Assembly (NCBI GenBank): GCA_001986395.2
Contig: MQVO02000017.1
Location: 124,001 to 188,000, forward strand
Reading direction: 5' to 3'
Source of the DNA: Irpex lacteus
Lineage: Eukaryota; Basidiomycota; Agaricomycetes; Polyporales; Irpicaceae
DNA length: 64,000 nucleotides
The notes beneath the pieces are model-generated. The model did no database searches and was not told where the DNA came from. It saw nothing but the letters and a program-made list of their open reading frames with translations. Below are positions 11,673 through 23,309 of the stretch, in pieces (the first letter of the stretch is position 1; each line of letters begins with the position of its first letter). The position numbers were made by a program, and so were the translations under genes.

Positions 11673-12354
11673 CATACCGAAACGGGAGACTCCACGTGGA
11701 GTCGACTCTATGTAGAGTCGGCTCTATGTCACAGTCACGCTAGGGGAGAACACGACTTGTAAGGAGATTCTCGAGGAATAAACAACAGAGAAAGTATAAG
11801 CGACTCTCATATATGAATGGATATAGTATGGTAGTAGATATAGATGTCGTACTGATCAGGAGGTGGCAGTATTGACGCAGTGCGGAGGTGGGCGTGATTG
11901 TGTGACATCTTCAGCACTGGTCACGCTCTTCGAGAGAGTCAATATGAGCAGATGCCAATCCCATATGATATGCTCTGATATATAAAAAACGCAAGAAGAG
12001 CTTCAAGGCTTCACTTACCTGGGTTCTGTAGGTGCTGATGAGTGCTGGGTACTTGAGCCGTCCATGTCACTGTGTCAGCCGCACTCGAGACTTGAATGGT
12101 CGTCATTAGAAGGGGTAGAGCATATCATTTCAGTGTCAATTGAGAATTTGGGGTATTTATGGCAGAATCAAGTTTGTACGGTTGGATGAAACAGTTATTT
12201 TACGTGCAGGAATTTGCATACAACAGTGCCGACGTGAAGGAGGCAGAAGTGAAGCGTGACGGCGCAGTCACGTACGCCTGCCTTTTTAGGCAACGTAGAG
12301 CGTAGAGCCGACTCTACCGGCCGGCTGCGCCGTAGAGTCTCCGGATTCGGAATG
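11673..12354. mobile_element. Inserted TIR element, about 0.68 kb
   Basis: Terminal inverted repeats: the left end reads CATACCGAAACGGGAGACTC and the right end, reverse-complemented, CATTCCGAATCCGGAGACTC. Both are followed inward by variants of TAGAGTCGGCTCTA. The unit sequence GATCAGCGAAGG, which is single in other units (for example near 49980 and 56586), flanks both sides here (11660-11671 with one change, and 12360-12371), as a target-site duplication of about 12 bp would. The left arm holds the perfect palindrome GACTCCACGTGGAGTC (11688-11703). There is no transposase-sized frame, so it would be non-autonomous. Confidence 0.6.
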
Positions 12355-12443
12355 TATTGGATCAGCGAAGGCAAATAAGAAGGGTAAGACTTGTGCTTAC
12401 CGTGGGAATATATATTTGTTACACTTACTAAGCGCAGTAGCAA

Positions 12444-12857
12444 TTGCCCGACCTCATTCTCGACGTATCTCGACGACCACCTTCCATGGCCAACCCACCG
12501 CTGCTTGATCTCGGTCTCCCACAAGAGCTAGAAATAACACGCAGGAGAGAAGAGGATCAGGCTTTCATCCAAGCTCTTAGACCGAAGCCCACGCTAAACG
12601 ACGATTTTGACGACATGGGCTGCTGCCCTCGTCGCCATCCGTATCGACGATCGTCGACGTGGGTGACGACGAGGGATGCAGTCCTCTTGTAGCCATGCTC
12701 CATGACCTACAGTATACGTAGAGGGACGGGGGAACGGATAATTATAGTGGTTTGGGTTGCGTGGATAAGCTGGGAGGTCGTTATGCAGGTGTGTCACCTG
12801 TTTCGTTCCTCCTCGACGCGTTGTTGAGTCAGGTCTGGATAGCAGTTCATACTGCAA
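12444..12857 (-). other. Module 2 5' region with near-palindrome, unit B-C
   Basis: The minus strand has an open frame 12857-12594 whose protein (HNDLPAYPRNPNHYNYPF) is kept in units H and I. The plus strand has a competing open frame starting MANPPLLDLGLPQELEITRR at 12486. A conserved minus-strand donor (CCCACG|GTAAGC) lies near 12400. Because the central sequence is almost palindromic, both strands read similarly and I cannot decide which is coding. Confidence 0.35.
12626..12675. repeat. CGACGATCGTCG near-palindrome, unit B-C copy
   Basis: A 50 bp imperfect palindrome: CCCTCGTCGCCATCC at the left, GGGTGACGACGAGGG at the right, and the perfect 12-mer CGACGATCGTCG in the centre. Confidence 0.75.
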
Positions 12858-13845
12858 TACAGGCTCACCTCCGACATATCCCGCACAGACATGAAGCTCT
12901 ACAGTCCGTGCTTCCCGATGATCAAATTCCCCTTTCCCGTCGTCGACACGCTATCTGGACTTATTCGTAACGCCTGATGTCAATGTCAACTTGCCAAATG
13001 AGAAGCCGATAAAGCATCGAGTGTCGACGTCAGAATTCACGAAGGCAGACTAGCATAACAGGCGGAGACGGGATGAGGTCGAGGTAGATGGGAAGGGGTG
13101 CGGATGCATATGGACAGCCTCACACAAAGGTACGCCCAAGTCTCATGTTTTCCACGCTTACGACTGCTACCAGGAATGGAACATTCTGACCTTCGAGAGA
13201 TAGTGCTCAGAATGTGAACTCATATCCGACGACTACCATCAATCATCCTCTCCCAATCACGTAAGCCTTCAGCGTGGTAGCCTCGGGATGTTGTACCTCT
13301 GTCATGATCAATCGCAACGTCCACCGCCTCTATAGTGCGAGGCTCTACCGCCTCCTACAGCGGGTCTGCTGCATGCGGTCATCATTTTCTGCTGCTCAGA
13401 TGCCGGCCATGGTATTGCCCTCCTGCTGCTCCTCCGTCGTCTGCTCTTTTTGTCCACGCTGTCATCCATTTAGGCCGTTCACGGACCATGCGTAGTCGAC
13501 ATCCTCCTCTTTATTCCTCAACGCCGTTCGCGCAGATCATCCAGTTCGTCTTACAACTCATCTTAGAACCTACTCCCTATAACCCGTCAACACATAGACG
13601 ATGTCTCCGCATGACTATGACGATATCAACGACACACTGCCACTGTAACGGGTCGATTCTCGATCCTGACCCTGTCCGCGTGCGCCTTTACTTATCCAGG
13701 TCCAAGTTGTATGAAAGGTGCTATTATGCACGTATACAGACTTCTCTAGACGCAAATAAAAGCGTTGTTGTCGGAGTACTCGATGACTTCAAGCACGCTC
13801 CCACCGGCGCCTGTAAATTTGCCTTATGAGAGCCACTTACGATAG
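12858..13845. other. Spacer and module 3 start, unit B-C
   Basis: The first part (12970-13260) is repeated closely at 57230-57430 in unit H-I. The last 130 bases carry the ACTCGATGACTTCAAGCACG block that opens module 3 in other units, and the insertion at 13846 interrupts it. A plus-strand frame at 13335-13829 is open but not conserved. Confidence 0.35.
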
Positions 13846-15721
13846 TGATGTACATGGGGTGGACTAGGTAGTCCACGCACCATGCATGAGACCTCGACTA
13901 TGAGTTCGAGTACATGCAGTCGGGCAGTTCATCATTGGAGTAGTTGATGCACTCATACATCGTGTAGTCGACTTTGATGTACTACGATCCTGAAGCGCCT
14001 ATGGTATCGTGACTACTGGGGAAAGCTCGCAAAGGAAGTTGGAGAGACGGTGTGCAAGAAGGGGAGGGCAGCGTTTGCAGCCAGGTAAGTATAGACTCAG
14101 GAACTCGGTACGAATCCCTGCCTCATATTGCAACGCTGATGGAAACTTGTACAGGCAGCGGGCAAAATACCATCGTCTGTGGAGTGAGGCCCGTCAGCTA
14201 TTCCCCGACATCAGTCTGGTACCTACAGAAGTTGGTGGCGGATGATAAAAGCGTATATATCAGTAGTAGACTGAGTTGACAGCGGCGGATGTCAGCTATT
14301 GTATGTCATGGATATTTTCTCAGTGCGACATAAGTTTGATACCAGTATGCGCAAATATTGAGACTGCTATATCAAAGGCCTGTTCTACAACCTCAAACAC
14401 AAGGCATTACAGAATACTAGTGAGAGGTGTGGGTATGGTACGTATGCGTTGCCACCAACTCGAAGTGGCCACCGTGCTACGCAGACGCCCGGCCGTTATG
14501 TCGCGCTGAGTCTGACTACGCGTCGGCCAATTCTCCTTGGACGTTGACCACATCAACCCCCATTCCTCCACCGTCCTCTCACACTTTCAAGCCGTCTTGT
14601 GTCCACAACCCGTATGCTTCTCTTTACCAGGAGGATGACTCGAAGATACATAGGACCTGGAATAGACAGTCTAAGTATAAAGTATGTGTGATCATTATCC
14701 GACTTCTATTCTAGTATTGTCTGAGCACACCGCATTTGACAGGCATGGCAAGCCACCCGTTTGAAAAAAGTAATCGATACGTACGTTATCGCTTTACTCT
14801 TGCTACACTCAGTCAAAACTTCTTTGCAGCACGCGCCTTACGCATCCTCCACCCCTCCTGTCTCTTGCGCTACAGACACTCGCCTTCGTACACCTCGTGT
14901 TGCGCACTTTAGTGCCCCAATTCCTCAGGGTTTCTAAGGTCCAGAGAAGCTCAGGAGCAGGCTGGAGAGGTTTGTTAAGGAGATGGGGTGATTGGAAGCG
15001 AGGATTCTTAAGGTGGAAGTGGGATTCATATGTGGCGACGCTCTGTGGAAAGAAGAGGATATTGGATGCGATCGCGGGAGCTGTGATGAAGGAGATAATA
15101 TAGTATAGTGGGTTGAGTGTCGATGAGTTCAGGGAGGCATACATGAGTTGAGTGGTCGGTGCGTACTGACCAGTATCTCGTGTTCTCTCGGTGCTGTGCT
15201 AATTTACCTTATCGCTATGGACTACCACATACTAGTCGAAGCCCCTTCTATCTCTACAAGCGTAACAGAAGCCCTTCCTATGACACCGACGTCTATGCGC
15301 ACAGCAGTACGTACTGATCTCTGGACACACAATCGCGTATGATTATCTAGCTGCCTCGGTGATCGCGTACGCCCACTCTGGACCCAGGACGGGATGAGCA
15401 ATCTGCGGGGGTACTTATGTAATCTGTAAGTAGCACAAACAGTACCTTGTTGATGGTTATGCTACAATGTATTTACTTTGGACTGACTGAGAGGGTTGGT
15501 TGAAGAATCATTCGATAGCTCAGCGCTCAGCGCCGGCACATATGAGTATGTAAGTACTTCTGCGATACATAGTCCAAGCAATAGTCGATCTGCAATACAT
15601 AGTCCAAGTGAAAGTCATCTAGCAGTCGTACCACATGTATGTATTGGACTGAAGTATTCGACGAAGTAGTCCAGATCTCATGCATGAGGTGTGGACTACT
15701 TAGTCCAACCGATGTACATCA
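13846..15721. mobile_element. Inserted TIR element, about 1.9 kb
   Basis: The ends are long inverted repeats of about 70 bp. Left: TGATGTACATGGGGTGGACT, then GTAGTCCAC and CATGCATGAGA. Right (reverse complement): TGATGTACATCGGTTGGACT, then the same two motifs. It splits module 3 of unit B-C, which is continuous elsewhere: TTGCCTTATGAG lies just before (13819-13830) and TTGCTTATGAG just after (15736-15746), consistent with a target duplication plus a few flanking bases. Internal frames are short (for example 14009-14245, 14276-14509 and 14897-15103 on plus; 14809-15144 on minus) and none is recognisable as a transposase, so it is probably non-autonomous. The superfamily cannot be assigned. Confidence 0.7.
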
Positions 15722-15735
15722 GTTGCCGTCAACCC

Positions 15736-17000
15736 TTGCTTATGAGGCAATCAGAAAGCCACTACGCCGCCAAGGCTCGTGTTGTCGGTCTCTCGTATTC
15801 CCTACAACGTCATCTCTCGCTGTCGTACTGCGCCGCTCTGTCCTCGTCTGTGTGTTGCACCCCCCTCGTTCACCCATATCATTTGTCACAGCTCATCGAC
15901 TCGTCTCATCCGCGAAGGTCTCCCCTTGAGTCTCGTGGTGTACGAGCCCGACGTGCTCTCCCGTTATACTCAACTGCCGACATGTCACGTATACCCTGAG
16001 TACATCCAGTCTCTCTGTTCCTGATGCGGCCATACAAGGCCCTTTCCTTGTCATTGTGATCGCCCACCGATCGTTCACCGATCACCCTCGATCGCGCCGC
16101 CTGCGCACCCACGCACCCCCAACCCCAGCCAAGATCCATCGGAAAGCGCTACGTGCATTCCGCCTACAATACCGGTCGTTTCCTTCGATATATCACGTTG
16201 AAACAGCCCAGTTGACTCTATGTTGGTTGCAGGGCTGGGAGCACTCTCGTGCTTCGGGAGGTGTGGCACGCCCGCTTATGATTTATGAATATCCATACTG
16301 ACCGAGACAATGCAGCCAATCACTCGACCCTCACTTGCCAACCTCCCAATGGTCAGTGATCAAGCGTTCAGCTGCATGGAATAGTGCGGTAGCTCGTATT
16401 GACGGTGCACGGATAGATGTAGCGAAAGTAGGGCAAGGCTGTCACTGTGATGGCAATACACAGTGGGTCGTTTTTTTCATAACCTCTCGCCCATATGCTT
16501 GTAACCGCCGTCATGTAATATCGGAACCGATGCTGTCCCTACAGGGCTCTCCCAGTCGACGTCGCCGTGCGCTGGGAAGGGTGAACAAGATCTAACCCAG
16601 CAAGAGTACAGTACCGTCAGTACTAATCGCACGATTCGTCCCCGAACCTGTTCTCTCTCTGACGTACCTTGATATATAGGTCGATGGCGAAACGAACGTG
16701 CAGAGGTTACTTATCAAGGTGTGCTGACGCTGGAGATATGTCTCTCGAATGGATATGCCCTGAGACGACTCGTGCAAGGCTCAAACATAGGGGTGTGAGA
16801 CTCGCTTTATACGATCATGTAGACCTTCCTGACCATCCGCACATCACACAGTACAGAAGCCTCGAGACTTGGCGTTGCCACGCTTCACGCGACCATGGTC
16901 TCGGCCCACAATTGTGCAATGCAGTAGCCACGAGCATGCTACATGCCTAGTTATTCGTGGGTCGATTGAGAAGTAGGAGAGTTCAAGGCTGTAGACGTTA
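15736..17000 (+). other. Module 3, unit B-C (3' part after the insertion)
   Basis: Continues the conserved plus-strand module from TTATGAGGCAATCAGAAAGC and includes the ATCGCCCACCGATCG run near 16060. A further frame at 16669-16950 (RGYLSRCADAGDMSLEWICP) resembles 633-887 in the left partial unit. The opposite strand is about equally open there, so coding is uncertain. Confidence 0.3.
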
Positions 17001-17228
17001 GGAGGCCCGGGTGTAGAAGTGTAGCAACATTGAACGGAGATGCCGGCAGTTAGAGCGAAGAAGCAAGTGCACATAAGTACATTTGGAGATAATTATATTC
17101 GTACAGTCCCAAGTACATGACATGTGTTGTTACAGCTGCCATACAGTGATGGTCAATATTTTGTGGGACATCAGAGGGTGCGGTCCAAGGGAGAAAGCGC
17201 GAGATAGAGTACTAGTTGTGTCACTTCG

Positions 17229-17435
17229 TAATGGCAACAATGATATGGATTTCGAGAATGCAGCGCACACTGTGGAAGGGAAGCCGATGATGCGTATAGC
17301 GACACTAGGCGAGGGCCACTGGCAGGACAATGATCGAGACGAAGATTCCCGTTATATGCTGTGTGTTGGCTAGCTACTTAGCCGTTGTATGAATGACTCG
17401 GACACAGGGCTGAGGATGCACACAAAGGGTGTCAG
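17229..17435 (+). repeat. Block nearly identical to 45965-46171
   Basis: 207 bases of the alpha-class 3' flank of copy C match the flank of copy G almost base for base, with no net length change. The plus-strand frame is NDMDFENAAHTVEGKPMMRI. It overlaps the F-box stop codon of both copies. Confidence 0.75.
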
Positions 17436-19276
17436 TGTACGCTCCCTCGAATCTTCTTCTTGAGCTGTGTCTGAAGTATATGCGAGCTCTTCAAGTGTCC
17501 CTCGTACCACTTCGACTCTGGTAAGTCTGCCCAGATGCGACCTGATAAACTAAAATTAGTATTGCAAGCATAGTAGCGATGCAACAGACGACGCACCGTT
17601 AGGCTCCAGCGTGACCAGATCTACACACACTGCTTTACGCTTCTCCTCCTCCTCGTACGCGAGCACAAGCTCGATCGTTCCGGTTGCCAGGGCAAGCACT
17701 TCAAAGAAAGGTTTTATGGACTGTTGCAGATTGTTGATGGAGCGGAACAGCAGGACAAGGGCGCGGATGGTGGGGTGGGTCCTGGCGTGATTGACTAGAG
17801 CATCGAAGTTGGTAGGAAAGTCGTTAGGGTCGCGAATGTATGCGTCCATGCCCACCACGCTCAGGGCGGAGGCCGACCGGTCCGTGGCTGGTGCTTGTTC
17901 GAATACAAAATAGAACGTTCTCGCGTGCAAGGTTGTCGTTTGCTCCGAGACGTCAAATCCTGCAAAAGCGCTCGACGTCAGTACGCGAAGCGAATAGCGT
18001 CACTGTTTGTGATTCTCACCTATTGACAGCCAGGGATTATTCTTGTGGCCCCAAAACAATGTCATGGACTTGAACATCCACACACGTTCCTCGTCGCTGA
18101 GTCGGTGCAACGGGCAGTTCGGGTTCAACATCAGCGCTGTCAAAGCGAGGTGGCCAGAATCGGTGCAGTCTCTCTTGGCCTCAATCTCCAGAGAGCGCGG
18201 TCTGCGGTGACAGGCGATTGTATTGGAGCCATGTGGCAATGAGTACGTAGGAGTCTGTCCATCCCATGTTACCTCCTTGAACGTGATATAGGTAGTGCAA
18301 GAAAAGTGCCTGATGTATTTGATGATGTGATGAAATGTGGGAAAACAGACACCATCGAGCCAGACGTCAGCGTGCAGAAATGAGCTTGGTAAGACTACCG
18401 ATGGTGGTATGCCCCAGTGGGGTGTGTCGAGCTTCGCAGTGTTAAAGCCGTCTGGGACAGGGCCTTTAATGCAGATCCGCCTGAGCTTGTCTCTGATGGC
18501 GGGGATATATAGAAAGTGTAGAAACGAGCTTCCACTCCTATAAAGCTGGTCAACATGTATGTAACTGATGAGCTGGTTCACCGGCGTAATTCTCGGACAC
18601 CCTTCAACGATGTATTGTCGGAATATCTCCGCGTCCTCGTAACAACTGATCTTCAGAGTCGTACCAGAGAACATATACTCCCGACACTTGTTGGCCCAGA
18701 AGAGACAGACGAGTGAGCACTGTTTGAGGTCCGTCAATATATCCCTCGCGCTTAGTTCTCCTCGATTCCGTTCAAGAGTTTTGCCCCAGCTGTACTCACG
18801 CCGTGAAGTACGATTGACGTTGACGAAGAATAGTATATCGTCGAAGAGCTCGGGGGGGATGCGAGCAGCAAGCAATCTCCATGCCTATTTATATGGAGAA
18901 CAATAGTTTCAATCCCACGCATAGATGCTGTATCTGTTGTGCGTACCTTGCCCTCCGTCTGTTCGAATGGTTTCTCAGTGGAGGTGTCTGGGTCAAAGTC
19001 CTTCAGATAGTACTCCCAATTTATTGGCGTATATGAGAAGCTCGTCGGCTCGCATCGCAAGCCGGTAAGACCATACGTCGGTTCCATCGACTGGTATACC
19101 GAATCCACGGAATCGAAGGTCTCCGTCTGTGCACATAGGGAGGCGGTCGACACGTATGGGGTATAGTCGGTGAGATCGCTCTCCTGGTTCGTCGGCTCGT
19201 ATTGTAGATTCGTAAGATCGTACGTCCAGTCCATCGACTTGTATACCGAATCCACCGAATCGAAAGAGACGTCCAT
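17432..19276 (-). CDS. F-box protein, copy C (type II N-terminus, alpha C-terminus)
   Basis: Four exons at 18947-19276, 18020-18884, 17597-17959 and 17432-17541 join to 555 residues. Exon 1 (110 residues) is the type II N-terminus, two imperfect repeats of about 50 residues that each begin SVDSVYxSM and end near QTE. It is acidic and rich in Tyr, Thr and Ser, and it replaces the two short exons of type I. The F-box follows at roughly residues 115-175 (RIPPELFDDILFFVNV; CSLVCLFWANKCREYMF). Exon 5 reads GRIWADLPESKWYEGH. A stop seen just after exon 3 if one reads on (SIGENHKQ) is intronic: GTGAGAATC is the donor, GTACTGACG holds the branch site and TTTTGCAG is the acceptor. Confidence 0.85.
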
Positions 19277-19708
19277 CGTGAGAATGACACCGGTGAATCT
19301 TTGTATGCGACGGTCTGGTGGAACGACTGGGAGGTGGAAACACGTAAGGGGAGAAGGGAAAGAGCAGTGAGCGGAGGTGAAGGGACGAGAAAGGAGGGAC
19401 GAAGAATTGAGTTGCTGCGGATGCACTGAGACTGGCTCTTGTAAGCCATATCTGCTATTCCGACGAGCAAGGACATGAACGCGGGAAACGCATCGCTTCC
19501 ACGAGGTCAGGAGGGAACCGAAACCGTGAAGCTTCTACAGAGGGGACATATGGGCAGCACCTGGTTCTAATGAGGAAGAGGGTAAGCCGTTTCTCGAGTA
19601 CTCAAAACGTTCCTATGTACTCACGCGTGGAACCGGGCTGCTTAGACGCAGCATCTAACAATTCAGCCTGTTCTCAGTGAATCCTTCGCCATTTGCAGAG
19701 CAGAACGA
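19277..19708. promoter_or_regulatory. 5' flank of copy C (type II)
   Basis: The first 200 bases upstream of the ATG match the corresponding part of copy D (TTCACCGGTGTC, CGTCCCTTCACCTCCGCTCA) and are pyrimidine-rich on the minus strand, as expected for a leader. The reading frame stays open upstream of the chosen ATG, so an earlier start is possible. A clear TATA box is not seen. Confidence 0.35.
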
Positions 19709-20535
19709 CTAGACAACTTGAAGCATGAAGCATAATGCCAGTTGAAACGCAGCAGTCCAAACACATCCAGCGCCACTTCGATTGCCATCTGTAAGTGTCT
19801 ATCGAAAGCATGTCAACCAGCTCTCGTACTCGGGACACTCAAATGAATTGAACGTACCGCATTCCAGCGACCACTGCCCCCAGGCGTTATCGACGCCGTG
19901 ATATGAAGTCAGGAGGGTCACATGCTTGGCGTAGCCGAGTACCGCAATCGCATTGCGATGTAAGAACTTTGCAACTTGAGAACACGCTGCGCGCGTGTAT
20001 GTATATGCCTGTTCTGGTAGTCGTCAATTTGTGGGAGATGCGTGATGAAGATGGCTGTCGATGAGACTGAAATGTTTCACCGTATCTACTGAGCTATCAA
20101 AAATGAATCAGGTATTGTCCGCGAAGGCATGATTGGAACATGATACATGTTGGTGGTCCTTCTTATACATATTCGGGCGAGACAGGCTATGAATCTATGG
20201 GTCAGGGGCAAATCTGCTGCATACGATACTACGAATTGAGCTTGTTGATGCAGTTTGAGCAGCGACGCAAACTAATGTTGATGTGATTGGTGATTGTCGA
20301 GGCGGACCTGACACTGCGAGACGATTAGTGAGCGGGAAGACATTGCGTTTAACACTCACAGGCAACGCTTTTAACGTACGCCTTCGGGATACAAGGCCAC
20401 CTCCAGAGATTCTCGCACCTCGTGATCGAACGTAACAATCTGCACAAATCCTCCATCCAGAACGTCTGCACACCCTACACCGGACCGGGAACCCTTGCAG
20501 TTGTGCGTAATCTTACGCACGCTCTCTCCGAGAAC
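19709..20535 (-). CDS. Unrecognised small protein, module 2 of unit C-D (partial 5' end)
   Basis: Best preserved copy of one version of module 2. Three blocks join in frame: 20380-20535 (VLGESVRKITHNCKGSRSGV..., ending before GTACGT), 19858-19966 (starts FLHRNAIAVLGYAKHVTLLT, ends ECG before GTACGT) and 19709-19788 (GNRSGAGCVWTAAFQ, then a stop). That gives 114 residues rich in Gly and Cys. The 156 base first block is kept in unit D at 27793-27948 with mainly conservative changes, which supports coding. No start codon is visible, so at least one upstream exon is missing. The roughly 410 base gap between the first two blocks is long for this locus and may hide another exon. No family recognised. 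Confidence 0.4.
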
Positions 20536-20573
20536 TCACACCGACCAAGTGATCGGCGTGAACAATCGGAGAG
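20524..20573. repeat. Inverted repeat, unit C-D copy with compensated stem
   Basis: Same element as CCTTTCCG..CGGAAAGG, but here CTCTCCGA pairs with TCGGAGAG and CTCAC pairs with GTGAA. Both arms changed together relative to the other copies. Confidence 0.7.
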
Positions 20574-21160
20574 GATGTGATTTGGTTCGCGCAGAGTGAT
20601 GCTTCGTCGGATACACGTAACGAGGGCTTCGGCAGTGGTGGGCAACGGGAGAGGGTAGTTGAGAGTCGCAAATGGTTTCTACGCGTGCGTTCACCGATGT
20701 CTCATAAGTCAGCAATGGGAAATTAATCGACTCGTAACGTACCGCACTGCTTCGCAGAGAGCCCGTTCCCGAACATCCAACCCACAGGTGCCACCCTCAG
20801 GGCATCTTGCTTCAGTCACCATCTTCGCGCGCTATCCAAGGATCGACGTGCACTTTCATAGTGAATCTTCAGAGTTTGCAGGCTATCTTCTGCTTGATCG
20901 TTCGGCGGACACTGCGCAGATAGATAGGGGTCGTTCAGTAGCAGCAGTTGACTTTGTAGCTAATATCGAGTAGAGCGTGATGTGGAAGGGTCGACCAGAC
21001 AAGGATAACAGATAAGCGCCTTATAAATAAGGCTGATAATGTACGTGCTTAGCGTGGGAGCCTTCGTTTGTTACACAGGTTCAGACTCCGCAAACGGCCT
21101 GCTTATCCGTTTTCACCTTCCACTATACGACAACCACAAACAACCGACACCTTGCTGCTT
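20574..21160. other. Spacer, unit C-D
   Basis: This spacer is matched by about 28000-28590 in unit D (CCCACAGGTGCCACCCTCA against CCCACAGGTTCCATCCTCA; AAATAAGGCT near 21020 and 28450). I see no convincing gene. Confidence 0.35.
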
Positions 21161-21210
21161 CCCTCATCGTCATCCGTATCGACAGTCGTCGACGAGGGTG
21201 GCGACGAGGG
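21161..21210. repeat. CGACGATCGTCG-type near-palindrome, unit C-D copy
   Basis: CCCTCATCGTCATCC and GGGTGGCGACGAGGG arms around CGACAGTCGTCGAC. Confidence 0.7.
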
Positions 21211-23309
21211 ATGCAGTCCTCAGGTGCCCACGATCCGCGGAATATGGTGTACGCTCAGGCAAGTGGGAATTGGCGATGGCTGGATCGCGTGGATAAGCTG
21301 GGAGCTCGAGGGGAAGGGAATGGTGTGTTTTGGATTCCGTTTTTCCTCAACACGCACATCGTTGAATGATCTCTTCACAGTCGTGCTAGCTATCAAAATA
21401 CCCCTCCGCTGTACCCACTCACGCACGATTCTTGAGAGCTGCGTCCATCCCCACTCCGAGTTGTATGCTCGTATTGTCAGTTTATGCCTCTCGATGGCCA
21501 CGACTCGAGTCCCCCGGTTCCGCCATTGCTAATACACCATCTCGGATTAATCATGCACGCAGAACGTCAAACTCAAGGTCCCAACTTGACCTGAGAAGCC
21601 AAGAAAGTGTCGAGTGCCGACGAGGACGCTATTGGGCGCGGAGTTGGGGCTTTTGGTGCTGGGTGGAGGACGTAAAACTGGCGCGAGGATGTCTGGAGGC
21701 CGTGCTGCGTGTGTCTGAGGTGCGTTAGTTCATCAAGTGCTTCACAGACTTACGAATCCTAGCTCAAAGTCTTCCCACCTTTCGTGGCCACGTAGACAGG
21801 CCACGCAGCTACTATCATCTCTGTCGGCCGTTTGGGCTTTCGCCTTCGGTTACCCTCCCCCGTTGGGCGGTTTATGGACATCAATACTCTCGTCGTTCGG
21901 CCAACCTCCATTTCATCGATGCTATTCAACGCCTTTACTGCTCACTTGTCGAAATCCAGGTGTCGATACGTCGAGGGTGGGTCGTTCTGAGAGTGCGACG
22001 ATGGATGGGCAGGAGTCTTACAGATTAAACTAGGTGTGTACTAGACAATTGCGTTTTCTCGATACTAATAAATGACCCGCCGCAATTCTCTTACTAGTAG
22101 CTCCTTATCTCAAGTATGATACTTACTGCTGGGTCATATCCCTCTACCGTCATCATCTATCTATGGATGCATTCGAAGATGAGACACACGTGCTACCTTC
22201 CGAGACGTGTTAGTTACATGCATCAACCGCTTCTAATACACTCGTCGGCTTCCTGAGTGTAGCCCTGCATCAACATCAACTCTTACCTCTCGGGATCCAT
22301 CTGCAACTGAACGCATAAAAGGAGGACCAGCGAAGGAAGCAGACTGTGGGGAAGGATGATTAACGAGAAGATATTGGGTGCAGCTTAAGCCGTGGCTTCT
22401 GTGGACTGACGGACGGTGAGCTCGTTGCATCTCGAGCCACGTACTTACGTCTCGTCACTTTACTAATGACATGCATCCAGCCCTCATGCTGCCACCCTTC
22501 CCTCTATCTACCCCAATCACGCGGCCTCCTCCTCTTCCTGGATCATTTACTCATATTCCCTGGTGTGGACGGTTCGCCTCTGTGACCTGATCTGGACATA
22601 TATTCTTTTGCAATTGAGGAACAAGACACGTCTCCCGGCTTCTTTTGGTCCTTTTTGATCGTTCCTGTTGACAATCGTCAACGTGGACGATGAGGAGGGA
22701 TGGAATCAAGGTTCACCTGAGACGCTACGGTACATGGAAGGCAGCATATCCCAGGCGAGGATGAGAATGGCTCAGATAGTCTTAGGATGGTGCGACGTTA
22801 TGTGAGCAGGTAGCTACGGAGGTGCGTGGGTCGTTTTTTCTGTGTCTGCGAACGATTGACTCAGGCTGTGGTTCTCGTAGTTTGCAAGTGTACTATACAT
22901 TCTCTTTGGGGCCCCACAACACCGACCTTGGCCCTTGGTTGGCAGGCAGACATCACCTTGAGGAGATTGGGCCGCACCTTTCTTTGGCTCCATGTCGTCG
23001 CCGGCTCTCATCTTTCGGTGGTCTGTTGGTTGGAGTCCTCATGGGAAGCTGCCGCCGAGGGATAGTTCGATGCTGATAGAGGTGGGTATTGACGGTGGTA
23101 GGGCTGGGAATAGAACGTCTCGGGAGAGGAGATGAGGGTGGTAAAGGCATCTGAGTACGAGGACTATGCCAGAGGTACGTCTGTTCTCCTTTAAGACAGG
23201 TTCCACCCGCTCTCAGTGGGTTCGATGCCACTTCAACCCTATCATCAACCCTTCACTCTCGCCTGGAATTCTATCTCTCTGACTCACCTATGCATTTGTA
23301 AACATTCCA
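21211..23309. other. Long spacer, unit C-D
   Basis: Shared in order with 28650-29990 of unit D: TCGTGGCCACGTAGA near 21783, GGACCAGCGAAGGAAGC near 22321 and ACTTACGTCTC near 22443 all have counterparts. A second degenerate near-palindrome lies around 22645-22700 (CTGTTGACAATCGTCAACG). Only short unconserved frames are present. Confidence 0.35.

Noticed and set aside
14809..15144. A minus-strand gene inside the 1.9 kb inserted element
   Set aside because: Only one copy, no recognisable domain, and an equally open plus-strand frame at 14897-15103. Could be coding, but there is no support.
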